From Stygiobacter sp. (GTDB lineage: Bacteria > Pseudomonadota > Alphaproteobacteria > Rhodospirillales > Magnetospirillaceae), in NCBI GenBank assembly GCA_006218045.1, contig VBWB01000004.1, positions 236,534-300,533 of the forward strand: a stretch of 64,000 nucleotides of DNA, given 5' to 3'. Numbering within the stretch: position 1 is the first letter of the stretch; every line of letters starts with the position of its first letter. Of this stretch, positions 34,538 through 42,037 are shown in pieces. The notes under the pieces were generated by a model. The model was not told the origin of the DNA and ran no database searches. It saw only the letters and a program-made list of their open reading frames with translations. Made by a program: the position numbers and the translations under genes.

Positions 34538-35392
34538 ATGTCCAGTCGCATTCGCCTACTCATCATCGACCCGCAGATGGATTTCTGCGATGGCCCGGCC
34601 AACGGCGCGCTCGCGGTGCCCGGTGCCCATGCCGACATGACCCGATTGGCCGCCTTGATTGAGCGGCTCGGGGACCGGATTGAGGCCATCGATGTGACCA
34701 TGGACAGCCATCATGCCCTCGACATCGCCCACCCGACGTGGTGGCGCGACGACGAAGGCGCCACCCCACCGCCTTTCACCATCATCAGCGCCGAGGAGGT
34801 CGCCACCGGGCGGTGGACGCCGCGCAATCCGGTTTGGAATCAGCGGTCGTTGGACTATGTCCGCCAATTGGAGACCAATGGTAAGTATGCCCTGGTGATC
34901 TGGCCGCCCCATTGCCTGATCGGCACGCCCGGCCAGACGATCCAGCCGGAATTGTTCGCCGCCTTGCGCCGGTGGGAGGAACGGGCCATGAGCCCGGTCA
35001 CCTTCGTCGTCAAAGGCGCCAATCCGTTCACCGAGCATTATTCGGCGGTGGCGGCGGAAGTTGCGGACCCCACCGACCCGGCGACATCGCTGAATAAGGA
35101 TTTGCTTGCACGGCTGACGGAATGCGACACCCTGCTGATCGCGGGGGAGGCGCTCAGTCATTGCGTCAAATCCACGGTCACCGATATCGCCGACAACATC
35201 GATCAGGCGCATATCCGCAAATTCGTCCTGCTCACCGACTGCACCAGCCCGGTGCCGGCGATCCCCGGCGGCCCGGATTTCCCCGCCGCCGGGCAAGCCT
35301 TTGTCGCCCATCTGCGGGGGCGCGGCATGCGGGTATCGACCAGCACGGAATTTCTTCAGGCCCACCTTTCGCCCACAATGCTACGGAACTGA
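34538..35392 (+). CDS. pncA: Isochorismatase-family hydrolase, probable nicotinamidase
   Basis: 284 aa, longer than E. coli PncA (about 213). The cysteine-hydrolase triad is visible: D11 (IIDPQMDFCD), K159 (FVVKGANPF) and C209 (ALSHCVKST). Metal-site candidates are D56 and H58 (MDSHH), and 'WPPHCLIGTPG' matches the PncA WPxHC segment. It should deamidate nicotinamide to nicotinate for PncB. GGAAGGAGGT precedes the ATG. Isochorismatase-like hydrolase of another amide is the alternative. Confidence 0.82.
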   Translation: MSSRIRLLIIDPQMDFCDGPANGALAVPGAHADMTRLAALIERLGDRIEAIDVTMDSHHALDIAHPTWWRDDEGATPPPFTIISAEEVATGRWTPRNPVWNQRSLDYVRQLETNGKYALVIWPPHCLIGTPGQTIQPELFAALRRWEERAMSPVTFVVKGANPFTEHYSAVAAEVADPTDPATSLNKDLLARLTECDTLLIAGEALSHCVKSTVTDIADNIDQAHIRKFVLLTDCTSPVPAIPGGPDFPAAGQAFVAHLRGRGMRVSTSTEFLQAHLSPTMLRN

Positions 35393-37222
35393 ACGCAGCA
35401 ACTTCGCGGCCCGCTGTCGGTTATCGGCGGACAGTTTGGTGTTGCGGGCCAAATAGTCGAGCGGCGTCTGGCTCGGATTGCCGTCGTTATCGGCATCGCG
35501 GGCGCCGGTTTCGGCTCCGGCTTTGACTAATAACCGCATGACCTCCAGCCCGGCATTTTCGGCCGCATAATGCAGCGCGGTGCGGTCACCGCGAGTAACC
35601 TGCACCGTGCAACTGAGGGCGCGACGGGTCCGCGCGTTTACCGTGGCTCCCGCAGCCAGCAGAAGGCGAACCACCTCCGCATTGTCGGCTTGCGCCGCAT
35701 ACATCAGCGGCGTCTTGCCAAAGGAATTGACGGCGTTCACCGGCGCCCCCGCGTCGAGCAGCAGGCGAACCAGATGGGGGTGGCGGATCGCCAGCACCAG
35801 GGGCGCCTCCTCGCTTACTTCGGCTCCGAAAAATTCTGGTTGCCCCAAGGCGGCTGTCTTGAGCAATGGTGTCACCTCAGAGGCGGGCGCCCCCTTGAGC
35901 AAGGCCGTTGCCAAGGGCGACGGCGAGGGGGCCCTCGATCCGGGGAAGCTGAAATGACCGCTGATCATCTGGTCCAAGACCCGCCGAGCTTCCTGAGCGG
36001 GCTCGGTCATGCCGAAGGCCTTCCCGTACCACTCTGAAAGAGAATGGAGAGCCGGGGGCTCATGGGCCAGGAACCGATGGTGCAAATCCCAGTTCCGGAG
36101 GCCTTCGCTCGCCCACTTGGCCAGCCAGGCGTCCACATCACGGCGGCTATTGTAAGACCTGTCGGTTGCCCACGGGCGCAGGAGCGCCTGTGTGCGCATC
36201 CTTCCCGCTTCGATGGCAAGTCTTGTCGGCGCATTGAGCGTACCGCACGCCCCCGATCCGCCGACAAGCGACGCCAAATCGGCGAACAATGTGGACATGC
36301 CGGCCCTGTTCTCCCAGTCCGTGGTCTCGTCCGGACGGCGCTCGACAGTGCAAACGGCTTCCGGCTTGCCCGTCGCCGGTATCCGGTACAGCGTGGCAGG
36401 GGGCGTGTCCTCCCAAACAGCCCCCTCGTCCAGGACATAATACTGCCCATTCACGGCCAAAACCCCTGGGATCTGCCAGTCCTCTGATAGGACCGACTCG
36501 CCCTTCTTTGGGCTGGCCTTATCCATCTGCGCCTCAAAGCCTTTGAAGGCCGCTTCGGACGGGAACCGAAGCAGCGAGAAGACGTCGCCGCGCCAACTAT
36601 GCGTCTGCCCTCTGAGGGCCAGGATCTCGCGCTTACCGTCTGCATCCAAATCCACGGAATAGGGCACAAGCAAGTTGCCGCCATCCCGCTCTGAAACTGT
36701 AGCCGGTGAAATAACCCATTTCATACCCAGTCCGGGCCAAGATCGATCAATGGCGGAGACCTTCGGGCTCGATGACTTAAATGATTCTTGCTGGGCAGCC
36801 TCCATCGCCCGACATACGTCGGGAGCGCCATCTTGGGTAAGACGGGGAAGGTAGGGGAAATACTTGGGAGCGTCCCCCCCATTGACCGGGATCGCCCTGA
36901 CTTCGTCCAGCCGCAATTCATAGGCGCGGTAAAGGCAATTGGTGGCGACGGTGCGATCCAACGTCGCCAGATCCATGTTGCGAGAAAGCCGGCAGGTCCG
37001 ATTGCGTTCGGAAACCCATTGGCGTTGCCGCGTAAGCGGGACACCCACCACACGCACGGCATCAGCCAGCTGTGCGTCGAGGGCGGCCAGATGCGGGTCG
37101 GCACAAATCAGTTGCTCGTCAATGGTGGACGCCTTGGTGCAATCGAAGCTTGGCGTCTCTGCGCTCGCTTCGGTCGAACACAGGGAAAGACACGTGCACA
37201 AGAAGGCCCAACGCCGCAACAT
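35381..37222 (-). CDS. Secreted LprI-like / ankyrin-repeat protein (613 aa)
   Basis: N-terminal signal peptide (MLRRWAFLCTCLSLCSTEAS-A), then an LprI-type segment (about 25-100: 'FDCTKASTIDEQLICADPHL', 'RQRQWVSERNRTCRLSRN'), a long unassigned middle part with a 'YSVDLDADGKREILALRG' FG-GAP/EF-like stretch, and at least three ankyrin repeats from about 460 ('APLVLAIRHPHLVRLLLDAG', 'GKTPLMYAAQADNAEVVRLL', 'RTALHYAAENAGLEVMRLLV'). Probably periplasmic or exported. Its 3' end overlaps the end of the nicotinamidase-like gene by 12 bases (convergent). Confidence 0.8.
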   Translation of the reverse strand: MLRRWAFLCTCLSLCSTEASAETPSFDCTKASTIDEQLICADPHLAALDAQLADAVRVVGVPLTRQRQWVSERNRTCRLSRNMDLATLDRTVATNCLYRAYELRLDEVRAIPVNGGDAPKYFPYLPRLTQDGAPDVCRAMEAAQQESFKSSSPKVSAIDRSWPGLGMKWVISPATVSERDGGNLLVPYSVDLDADGKREILALRGQTHSWRGDVFSLLRFPSEAAFKGFEAQMDKASPKKGESVLSEDWQIPGVLAVNGQYYVLDEGAVWEDTPPATLYRIPATGKPEAVCTVERRPDETTDWENRAGMSTLFADLASLVGGSGACGTLNAPTRLAIEAGRMRTQALLRPWATDRSYNSRRDVDAWLAKWASEGLRNWDLHHRFLAHEPPALHSLSEWYGKAFGMTEPAQEARRVLDQMISGHFSFPGSRAPSPSPLATALLKGAPASEVTPLLKTAALGQPEFFGAEVSEEAPLVLAIRHPHLVRLLLDAGAPVNAVNSFGKTPLMYAAQADNAEVVRLLLAAGATVNARTRRALSCTVQVTRGDRTALHYAAENAGLEVMRLLVKAGAETGARDADNDGNPSQTPLDYLARNTKLSADNRQRAAKLLRSVP

Positions 37223-37427
37223 TCTCGTTTCCTTCCCCGAGATCGTTCGTCCACAAGGCGGCCGCCTGCCAGATCAAGGGTGATTGCAGGCGGCACAGCT
37301 TCAACCCTATAGAGAGAGGGAAAGACACTCAATAGTCGCGGCGATCTCTTGCGGTTCGCTGGAACAAAGCCTGTTTTCCCCAGTGCCAAGCAGCCCAGTC
37401 AACAGCCGTGCCGCACCAACGGCGCCG

Positions 37428-37505
37428 ACCGCAAAGCAGAGAACAGATTTCGTAAGCAAACTGGTGGAGAGGGGTTGGCTGGTGGCGAACCTTCTCTTGT
37501 TGTGA
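37428..37505 (+). repeat. Dispersed repeat, copy A
   Basis: Shares with copy B (about 39256-39330) the blocks GAGAACA, TGG-GGAG-GGG and CGAACCTTCTC in the same order and spacing. Divergence of about 25% suggests an old repeat. The two copies lie on either side of the toxin-antitoxin pair and the inverted-repeat cassette, in the same orientation. Confidence 0.45.
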
Positions 37506-37552
37506 ATCAATGCGCTATCTCAGGCGCATCCACAAATCTCCTTGCCCGCGAG

Positions 37553-37567
37553 TACGGTCTAGCCGTA
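37553..37567. promoter_or_regulatory. Palindrome upstream of brnT, candidate antitoxin operator
   Basis: TACGG-TCTAG-CCGTA lies 13 bases before the ATG of the toxin gene. Toxin-antitoxin promoters are usually bound by the antitoxin at such palindromes. No binding evidence. Confidence 0.35.
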
Positions 37568-37579
37568 TAGTTGGTGGCG

Positions 37580-37855
37580 ATGGAATACGAATTCGATCCG
37601 GCCAAGGACGCCAGGAACATCGCCGAGCGTGGCCTTTCCCTGGCCCTCGCACCCTATGTGTTCGAGGGGCTGGTGTATGTGGTCGATGATGACCGCAAGG
37701 ATTATGGCGAGCGGCGGCAGGTGGCCTACGGCCTGATCCGCGACCGGCTGTTCGTCTGCGTCTTCACCGACCGTGGCGAGATTCGCCGGGTCATTTCGCT
37801 TCGCAAGGCCAACTCAAGGGAGATCGAAGCCTATGCGCCGAAAGATCACGCCTGA
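37580..37855 (+). CDS. brnT: BrnT-family ribonuclease toxin
   Basis: 91 aa. 'EYEFDPAKDARNIAERGLSL' at the N-terminus is the BrnT signature (FxWDxxKxxxNxxKHG type), followed by 'YGERRQVAYGLIRDRLFVCV' and 'IRRVISLRKANSREIEAYA' as in the family's RelE-like fold. BrnT toxins cleave mRNA. I prefer ATG 37580 over an upstream TTG. The antitoxin gene starts inside its 3' end (23-base overlap). Confidence 0.85.
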   Translation: MEYEFDPAKDARNIAERGLSLALAPYVFEGLVYVVDDDRKDYGERRQVAYGLIRDRLFVCVFTDRGEIRRVISLRKANSREIEAYAPKDHA

Positions 37856-38159
37856 CATGAGCAAGGCCGCGCTGAATGCGGTCGATTGGGCCGCAATGGA
37901 CGCGGTGACCGACGCCGACATCGAGCACCAGATCGCCGCCGATTCCGACGTGGCGCCCGAGATTCTGCCGGTGGATGTCAAGGCGATCCGCAGCGCTACC
38001 GGTCTGTCCCAGGGCCTATTCGCGGCCCGCTACCGCATTCCCGTGGGGACGCTGCGGGACTGGGAACAGGGACGCAAACAGCCCGACACCACGGCGCGAG
38101 CCTATCTTCATGTCATCGCCCGCAATCCCGACATGGTGGCCAAGGCGCTGGAAGCCTGA
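37833..38159 (+). CDS. Antitoxin partner of BrnT with XRE-type helix-turn-helix
   Basis: 108 aa, MRRKITPDMSKAALNAVDWA... The acidic N-terminal half (about 20-50) could wrap the toxin. The C-terminal half is a Cro/C1-type HTH: 'VKAIRSATGLSQGLFAARYR', 'IPVGTLRDWEQGRKQPDTTA'. Typical BrnA antitoxins use a ribbon-helix-helix end, so this pair is a variant. Probably represses its own operon. Confidence 0.8.
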   Translation: MRRKITPDMSKAALNAVDWAAMDAVTDADIEHQIAADSDVAPEILPVDVKAIRSATGLSQGLFAARYRIPVGTLRDWEQGRKQPDTTARAYLHVIARNPDMVAKALEA

Positions 38160-38518
38160 TATCGGCCCGGCGAGTCGGCGACAGAATGGCGAGCGTCACC
38201 GGTACATTCATAGGTGGTGCACAAATAAATGCACTGTCACCGTAATCCGGATCAGCACCCGGAATTGGTGGGGGAGCTTGGGGCGAAGGCTGGATTGAGT
38301 TAATGGACTCTGACCCCGTTTTCCGTGACCCCGTTTTCCGCTCCTCTATGAATATGAGGGGGTTCCGATCCTGTCTCCGGCTCAGTTTTTAGAGCGCCTA
38401 TCACAAGAGATGGTGAACCACTTATAAGGGAAATTTGTCATAGCAAGATTTGCCAAAACGATATGGCGTACCGTATGATGCTCCTTCTTCGTTTAACCAA
38501 AATGGAGGGGCTCGAAAT

Positions 38519-38875
38519 ATGGACATACGGATCAATCAGGCGGTCTGGGACGCCGTTTCGTCGGCGGAGCAGCAGCAAATCATCACCCATCTTCAGCAAC
38601 ACGAAGTTCTTAAGCCCGGTCAGGGCGTCATCGGCGATGCCAACGTCAAGGCTCCGGCCCACGACACCCCGCTTTATGGCGCGACAATCGGCGAGGCATT
38701 CACCCATAGCGCCATGGCAGCCTTTGGGCTCCCGGTGCCCCCCTGGCTTTGCCGAGCCGCCTGTGATGCCGCCGCTGCCGCCGCTGCCGCCGCCTGCACG
38801 GCGACCGGCCCGGCGCTGGCCGCGTGCTTGGTGGCGATTGCTGCGGCGAACCAAGCCTGCCGCGACGGATGCTGA
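38519..38875 (+). CDS. Ala/Cys-rich small protein, possible peptide precursor (118 aa)
   Basis: MDIRINQAVWDAVSSAEQQQ then 'IITHLQQHEVLKPGQGVIGD' forms a polar, helical N-terminal part of about 60 residues. The last ~42 residues are hydrophobic, Ala-rich and have five Cys (PPWLCRAACDAAAA, ACTATGPALAACLVAIAAAN, QACRDGC; six if the pair CxxxC is counted from W-L-C). This leader-plus-Cys-rich-core shape resembles bacteriocin or RiPP precursors, but no processing enzyme or exporter is nearby. GGAGG lies 11 bases before the ATG. It sits inside the inverted-repeat cassette. Function unknown. Confidence 0.6.
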   Translation: MDIRINQAVWDAVSSAEQQQIITHLQQHEVLKPGQGVIGDANVKAPAHDTPLYGATIGEAFTHSAMAAFGLPVPPWLCRAACDAAAAAAAAACTATGPALAACLVAIAAANQACRDGC

Positions 38876-38891
38876 ACGCAATCTGATATCA

Positions 38892-38923
38892 ACCATCGGC
38901 CTCGGCTTTTCGAGGCCGATGGT
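38892..38923 (+). terminator. Terminator-like hairpin after the cassette gene
   Basis: Perfect 13-bp stem (38892-38904 with 38911-38923) with a 6-base GCTTTT loop, starting 17 bases after the stop codon at 38875. No U-run follows, so termination efficiency is uncertain. Confidence 0.6.
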
Positions 38924-39083
38924 CTCGGATCACACCGCAAAGGCCGGCTTCGAAAGCCCAGGCGAAAACGGGGTCAGCGAAAACGGGGTCAGGGTCAGCG
39001 AAAACGGGGTCAGAGTCCATTTCCCGAATTGCGGCGACGGTGCGCCCAGTGTCTGTCCCGAAAGGGATTACGGTGACAGTGCA

Positions 39084-39332
39084 CTCAATGGCCACCCCAC
39101 AAACTCGTACCGTCATCGGTTCCGCAGTCAACGGCCTGCGGAGAATATCGCAGGGGAGAGAAGATAAAACAGCCTGGGAATTTGCGCCGCAAGGCAAGGC
39201 GGTCAACAGCCATGTCACACAAACGGCGCGGGCCGCCTGGATTTTACCCCGCCGCCCGCAGGCGGAGAACACTTTCCAAAAGGAAATTGGCGGAGGGGGC
39301 GGGGCTGGGGACGAACCTTCTCCCCTTTAATT
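39084..39332. other. Non-coding stretch after the cassette, with dispersed repeat copy B
   Basis: About 250 bases up to the response regulator stop. It contains repeat copy B at about 39256-39330. No gene, hairpin with a U-run or RNA gene was recognised. Confidence 0.45.
39256..39330 (+). repeat. Dispersed repeat, copy B
   Basis: See copy A at 37428-37505. Both share GAGAACA, a GG-rich middle and CGAACCTTCTC at the 3' end. In this copy the GG-rich middle is extended (GGCGGAGGGGGCGGGGCTGG). Confidence 0.45.
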
Positions 39333-40088
39333 TCAATACCTTTCGTGACGTCGCACCTCCGTCGTCAGCACATAGCCGCCGCCCCGCACCGTCTTGATCA
39401 GCTCAGGGTTCTTGGGATCGACCTCCAGTTTCCGCCGCAGCCGCCCGACCTGAACGTCGATGGTGCGGTCCAGCGGCCCGGCCATGCGGCCGCGGGTCAG
39501 GTCGAGGAGTTGGTCGCGGTTGAGCACCCGCTGGGGGTTGAGCAGGAAGGCCATCAGCAGGTCGAATTCGCCGCCGGTGATCTCGACCAGCACGCCATCG
39601 GGCGAGCGAAGCTGGCGGCGGCCGGTGTCCAGGGTCCAGCCGGTAAAGGTCATGATGTCGTGGTGGGCGGCATCGCGCGGGGCGGCCAGCACGGTTTCCC
39701 CTTCGGGTGCGCCACGGTCGTTGACCCGCCGCAGCACCGCCTTGATGCGGGCCAGCAATTCGCGGGTGCTGAACGGCTTGGCGAGGTAGTCGTCGGCGCC
39801 CATCTCCAGCCCCACCACCCGGTCGGTCTCGCCGCCCATGGCGGTCAGCATGATCACCGGCAGCCGGGTGGTGTCGCGGAGGAAGCGGCACAACGATAGG
39901 CCGTCCTCGCCCGGCAGCATCAGGTCGAGGATGACCAAGTTGATCCGACCGGCCTCGACCGTCTTGCGCATGGCGGCGCCGTCGCCGACGGTCGTGACCA
40001 TGAAGCCCTGCATGCCCAGGAATTCCTTCAGCAGGGCGCCGATTTCCTGGTCGTCGTCGACCACCAGGATGTGGGGCTGATCGGTCAT
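39333..40088 (-). CDS. OmpR/PhoB-family response regulator, probable regulator of the metal island
   Basis: 251 aa. Receiver (about 1-125) with acidic pocket DDD at 11-13, D55 (VILDLMLPGE), and K in 'YLAKPFSTRELLARIKAVL'; winged-helix trans_reg_C domain at the C-terminus ('ITGGEFDLLMAFLLNPQRVL', 'LDRTIDVQVGRLRRKLEVDP', 'LIKTVRGGGYVL'). ATG overlaps the kinase stop (ATGA). OmpR-type regulators bind direct repeats near -35, which fits the repeated TTACA-N5-TTACC boxes of the island; the link is inference. Confidence 0.92.
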   Translation of the reverse strand: MTDQPHILVVDDDQEIGALLKEFLGMQGFMVTTVGDGAAMRKTVEAGRINLVILDLMLPGEDGLSLCRFLRDTTRLPVIMLTAMGGETDRVVGLEMGADDYLAKPFSTRELLARIKAVLRRVNDRGAPEGETVLAAPRDAAHHDIMTFTGWTLDTGRRQLRSPDGVLVEITGGEFDLLMAFLLNPQRVLNRDQLLDLTRGRMAGPLDRTIDVQVGRLRRKLEVDPKNPELIKTVRGGGYVLTTEVRRHERY

Positions 40089-41458
40089 GATTCCTCCCCT
40101 TGCGGAATGGTCACCGTCACCCGAAGACCGCCGTCCTTGCGGTTCTCCAACCCGATGTCGCCGCCATGAGCACGGATGATGGTGCGGACCACGGTCAAGC
40201 CGAGGCCGATGCCGCCGGTCTTGCGGTTGCGTGAACATTCCAGCCGATAGAAGGGGGCGAACACCTTTTCCTTCTCTGTTTCGGGAATGCCGGGGCCGTC
40301 GTCGTCGATGGTGACGACGATGTCGCGTCCGGCATGGCGGGCATGGACAACGGCGCGGCCGCCGTAGCGGGCGGCGTTCTCCACCAGGTTGGCCAGTGCT
40401 CGCTTGATCGCCAGCGGTCGGCAGATGCAGACCAGCCGTCCCGACCAGTCGAATTCGGCCGGCAGCCCCATGTCGGAGGTATTGTCGCACACCGCTCCCA
40501 GGGTGGCGGCAAGGTCGATGGCCTGAGTTTCCTCGTCGCCGGCCTCGCCGCGAGCGAACTCCAGGGTCGAGGTCACCATGGCTTCCATCTCGGCGAGATC
40601 AGCCAGCATCCGCTCGCTGGTCTCGGTGGCGGGAAGCATCTCGGCGCGGAGCCGCAAGCGGGTAATCGGACTGCGCAGATCATGGGAGATGGCTGCCAGC
40701 AGGCGGGTACGATCATCGACGAAGCGGCGGATGCGGCCCTGCATCTCGTTGAAGGCGGCGACGGCCTGCCGAACCTCGCGTGGCCCCACCTCGGATAGCG
40801 GCGGCGCCTGCATGTCCCGGCCCAGACGGTCGGCGGCCAAGGCGAAGCTAGCCAGCGGCGCCGACACCCATCCCGCCGCCCATCGTCCGAGCACCAGGAT
40901 GGCGGCGATCATAACCAGCGCCGACAGGATCGAGTGGGGAGACCACAGCGTCGGCGGGCGGGGTATGGTCAGGTCGAAGGTGGCCCAGATTCCATCCGTC
41001 AATCGCACGGCGACCAGCAAAGCGTCGTCGTCGGGAAACCCATTCAGCAGCCGCCACCAGAACGGTGATTCGCCGCCGTGGTCGTGGCGCTGGCGGGTGA
41101 CGTGCAGGCGGTCATGATCGAGGGGGCCGAACTGGGCTTCCAGGGATTGGCGTACCGGAACGACCTCCACGTCGTCCCGGTGGATGGCGGACACGGCGGG
41201 GGAATCGCCCAACGACACCGTCAGCAGAGGGCTGCCCAGGCTGCGGACCAACCGATCCCGTTCGGCCACCGGCGCCTGATCGAGCAGGCGGGCGAACACT
41301 CCCACCCGGTCGACCGTCAGGCTGTCGCCGGTGGTGGCGATGGCGTCGTGCCGGTCAGACGACAGGATGGCCGTACTCGCCATGTGGGACAAGGTCAGCC
41401 CCACCAGCAAAACCAGCAACGTCCTTCCGGCGATGGAATCGGGAACCAGCCTTCTCAT
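40085..41458 (-). CDS. EnvZ-like sensor histidine kinase
   Basis: 457 aa. Membrane segment at 12-32, a periplasmic domain about 33-172 with several His (RLHVTRQRHDHGGESPFW), a second membrane segment about 175-195, HAMP (about 198-248), H259 in 'LLAAISHDLRSPITRLRLRA', and HATPase ('ALANLVENAARYGGRAVVHA', 'DDGPGIPETEKEKVFAPFYR', 'TGGIGLGLTVVRTIIRAHGG'). The His/Asp-rich periplasmic stretch 'RQRHDHGGE' could bind metal. It is the first gene of the kinase-regulator pair, divergent from the efflux genes. Confidence 0.92.
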   Translation of the reverse strand: MRRLVPDSIAGRTLLVLLVGLTLSHMASTAILSSDRHDAIATTGDSLTVDRVGVFARLLDQAPVAERDRLVRSLGSPLLTVSLGDSPAVSAIHRDDVEVVPVRQSLEAQFGPLDHDRLHVTRQRHDHGGESPFWWRLLNGFPDDDALLVAVRLTDGIWATFDLTIPRPPTLWSPHSILSALVMIAAILVLGRWAAGWVSAPLASFALAADRLGRDMQAPPLSEVGPREVRQAVAAFNEMQGRIRRFVDDRTRLLAAISHDLRSPITRLRLRAEMLPATETSERMLADLAEMEAMVTSTLEFARGEAGDEETQAIDLAATLGAVCDNTSDMGLPAEFDWSGRLVCICRPLAIKRALANLVENAARYGGRAVVHARHAGRDIVVTIDDDGPGIPETEKEKVFAPFYRLECSRNRKTGGIGLGLTVVRTIIRAHGGDIGLENRKDGGLRVTVTIPQGEES

Positions 41459-41536
41459 TCTCGGCCTCTGCGATTTGTCCGATGGTGCCGATCATGGCAG
41501 GCCATTGCTTCTTCAGCAGCACCGGTTTTCACTTTG

Positions 41537-41551
41537 TTACACTACTTTACA
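41537..41551 (+). promoter_or_regulatory. TTACA-N5-TTACA box between the sensor kinase and the efflux genes
   Basis: Two TTACA units 10 bases apart, as in the three island promoters, but the 17-base spacer and GTTACA -10 are not found; a CTATAC lies 21 bases downstream. It may control the plus-strand efflux operon, the minus-strand kinase operon, or both. Confidence 0.5.
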
Positions 41552-41626
41552 ATCGCCCCGGCGCCTTCCGCGCTATACCGACAGGGTCTCCGCAAACGGC
41601 GGACGGAACGATGGCGGAATGGCGGA

Positions 41627-41974
41627 ATGCTCGGATTGCTGCGGATAACGGGACGATGGGTAAGGGCGCTGGTCGCTCTTGCCCTATTGTTCATGGTGTC
41701 CGCGACAGCGGTCCAGGCCAGTCCTGGTGGTCACCAACATGGTGTGAACGACGGCGAAGCCCATTCCTGCGACCATGATCGGGGGCGGCACCAAGACCCG
41801 CTTTCCGACCATGGCGGCCAATGTGTCGCGACAGGGACATTTGCTCTCACCGTCCCCGCAGAATGGGCGCCGATGGAATTGGACTCCGCGGCGAGCCATC
41901 CGCCGGTGCCGACATCGACCAGGGGCGTTTCATTCGCCTCGGTTTCCCCGCCGTACAAGCCCCCTCGCGACTGA
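41627..41974 (+). CDS. Small periplasmic His-rich protein, CopL/CzcI-like
   Basis: 115 aa. Signal peptide (about 1-31: 'WVRALVALALLFMVSATAVQ-AS'), then His/Asp/Cys-rich mature part ('GGHQHGVNDGEAHSCDHDRG', 'RHQDPLSDHGGQC') and a Pro-rich end 'SVSPPYKPPRD' typical of small proteins that open czc/cop operons. Likely metal binding in the periplasm. The ATG at 41627 is chosen from the signal peptide; a weak site precedes it. Confidence 0.65.
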   Translation: MLGLLRITGRWVRALVALALLFMVSATAVQASPGGHQHGVNDGEAHSCDHDRGRHQDPLSDHGGQCVATGTFALTVPAEWAPMELDSAASHPPVPTSTRGVSFASVSPPYKPPRD

Positions 41975-42037
41975 AGCCGTTACTGCTCTCCAAGCACGTA
42001 CAAGCTTCCAACGCCATCCTTATGCCCGAGGTGAACC

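Larger units (their letters stand above)
37223..37579. other. Gene-poor gap with a degenerate dispersed repeat and BrnT operator candidate
   Basis: About 357 bases between the ankyrin gene and the toxin gene. Positions about 37428-37505 match, at roughly three bases in four, a stretch at about 39256-39330 (listed as a repeat). A small palindrome lies just before the toxin start. No further coding sequence can be supported. Confidence 0.5.
38230..39083. mobile_element. Inverted-repeat-bounded cassette (about 854 bp), MITE/REPIN-like
   Basis: Outer 19-bp perfect inverted repeats lie at 38230-38248 and 39065-39083 (arms TGCACTGTCACCGTAATCC and its complement). Nested inside are 20-bp perfect inverted repeats at 38304-38323 and 39000-39019, built on the unit TGACCCCGTTTTC, with one extra copy on the left (38326-38338) and two on the right (38964-38976, 38979-38991). 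There is no transposase inside. The unit resembles repeats I associate with REP-associated tyrosine transposases; this is recollection, not a search. It carries one small gene and a terminator-like hairpin. Confidence 0.65.

Noticed and set aside
37428..37505. tRNA 3'-end remnant (GGTTCG-like and CCA-like strings on the minus strand)
   Set aside because: The T-arm does not close and no anticodon or D-arm can be built; a dispersed repeat explains the similarity to 39.3 kb better.
38304..39019. CRISPR array made of the TGACCCCGTTTTC units
   Set aside because: Only 2-3 short copies per side, opposite orientations, no regular spacers and no cas genes.
41537..41590. A fourth full island promoter before the efflux genes
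   Set aside because: The direct repeat is present but the second unit is TTACA, the GTTACA -10 is missing and the spacing is wrong; kept only as a box.
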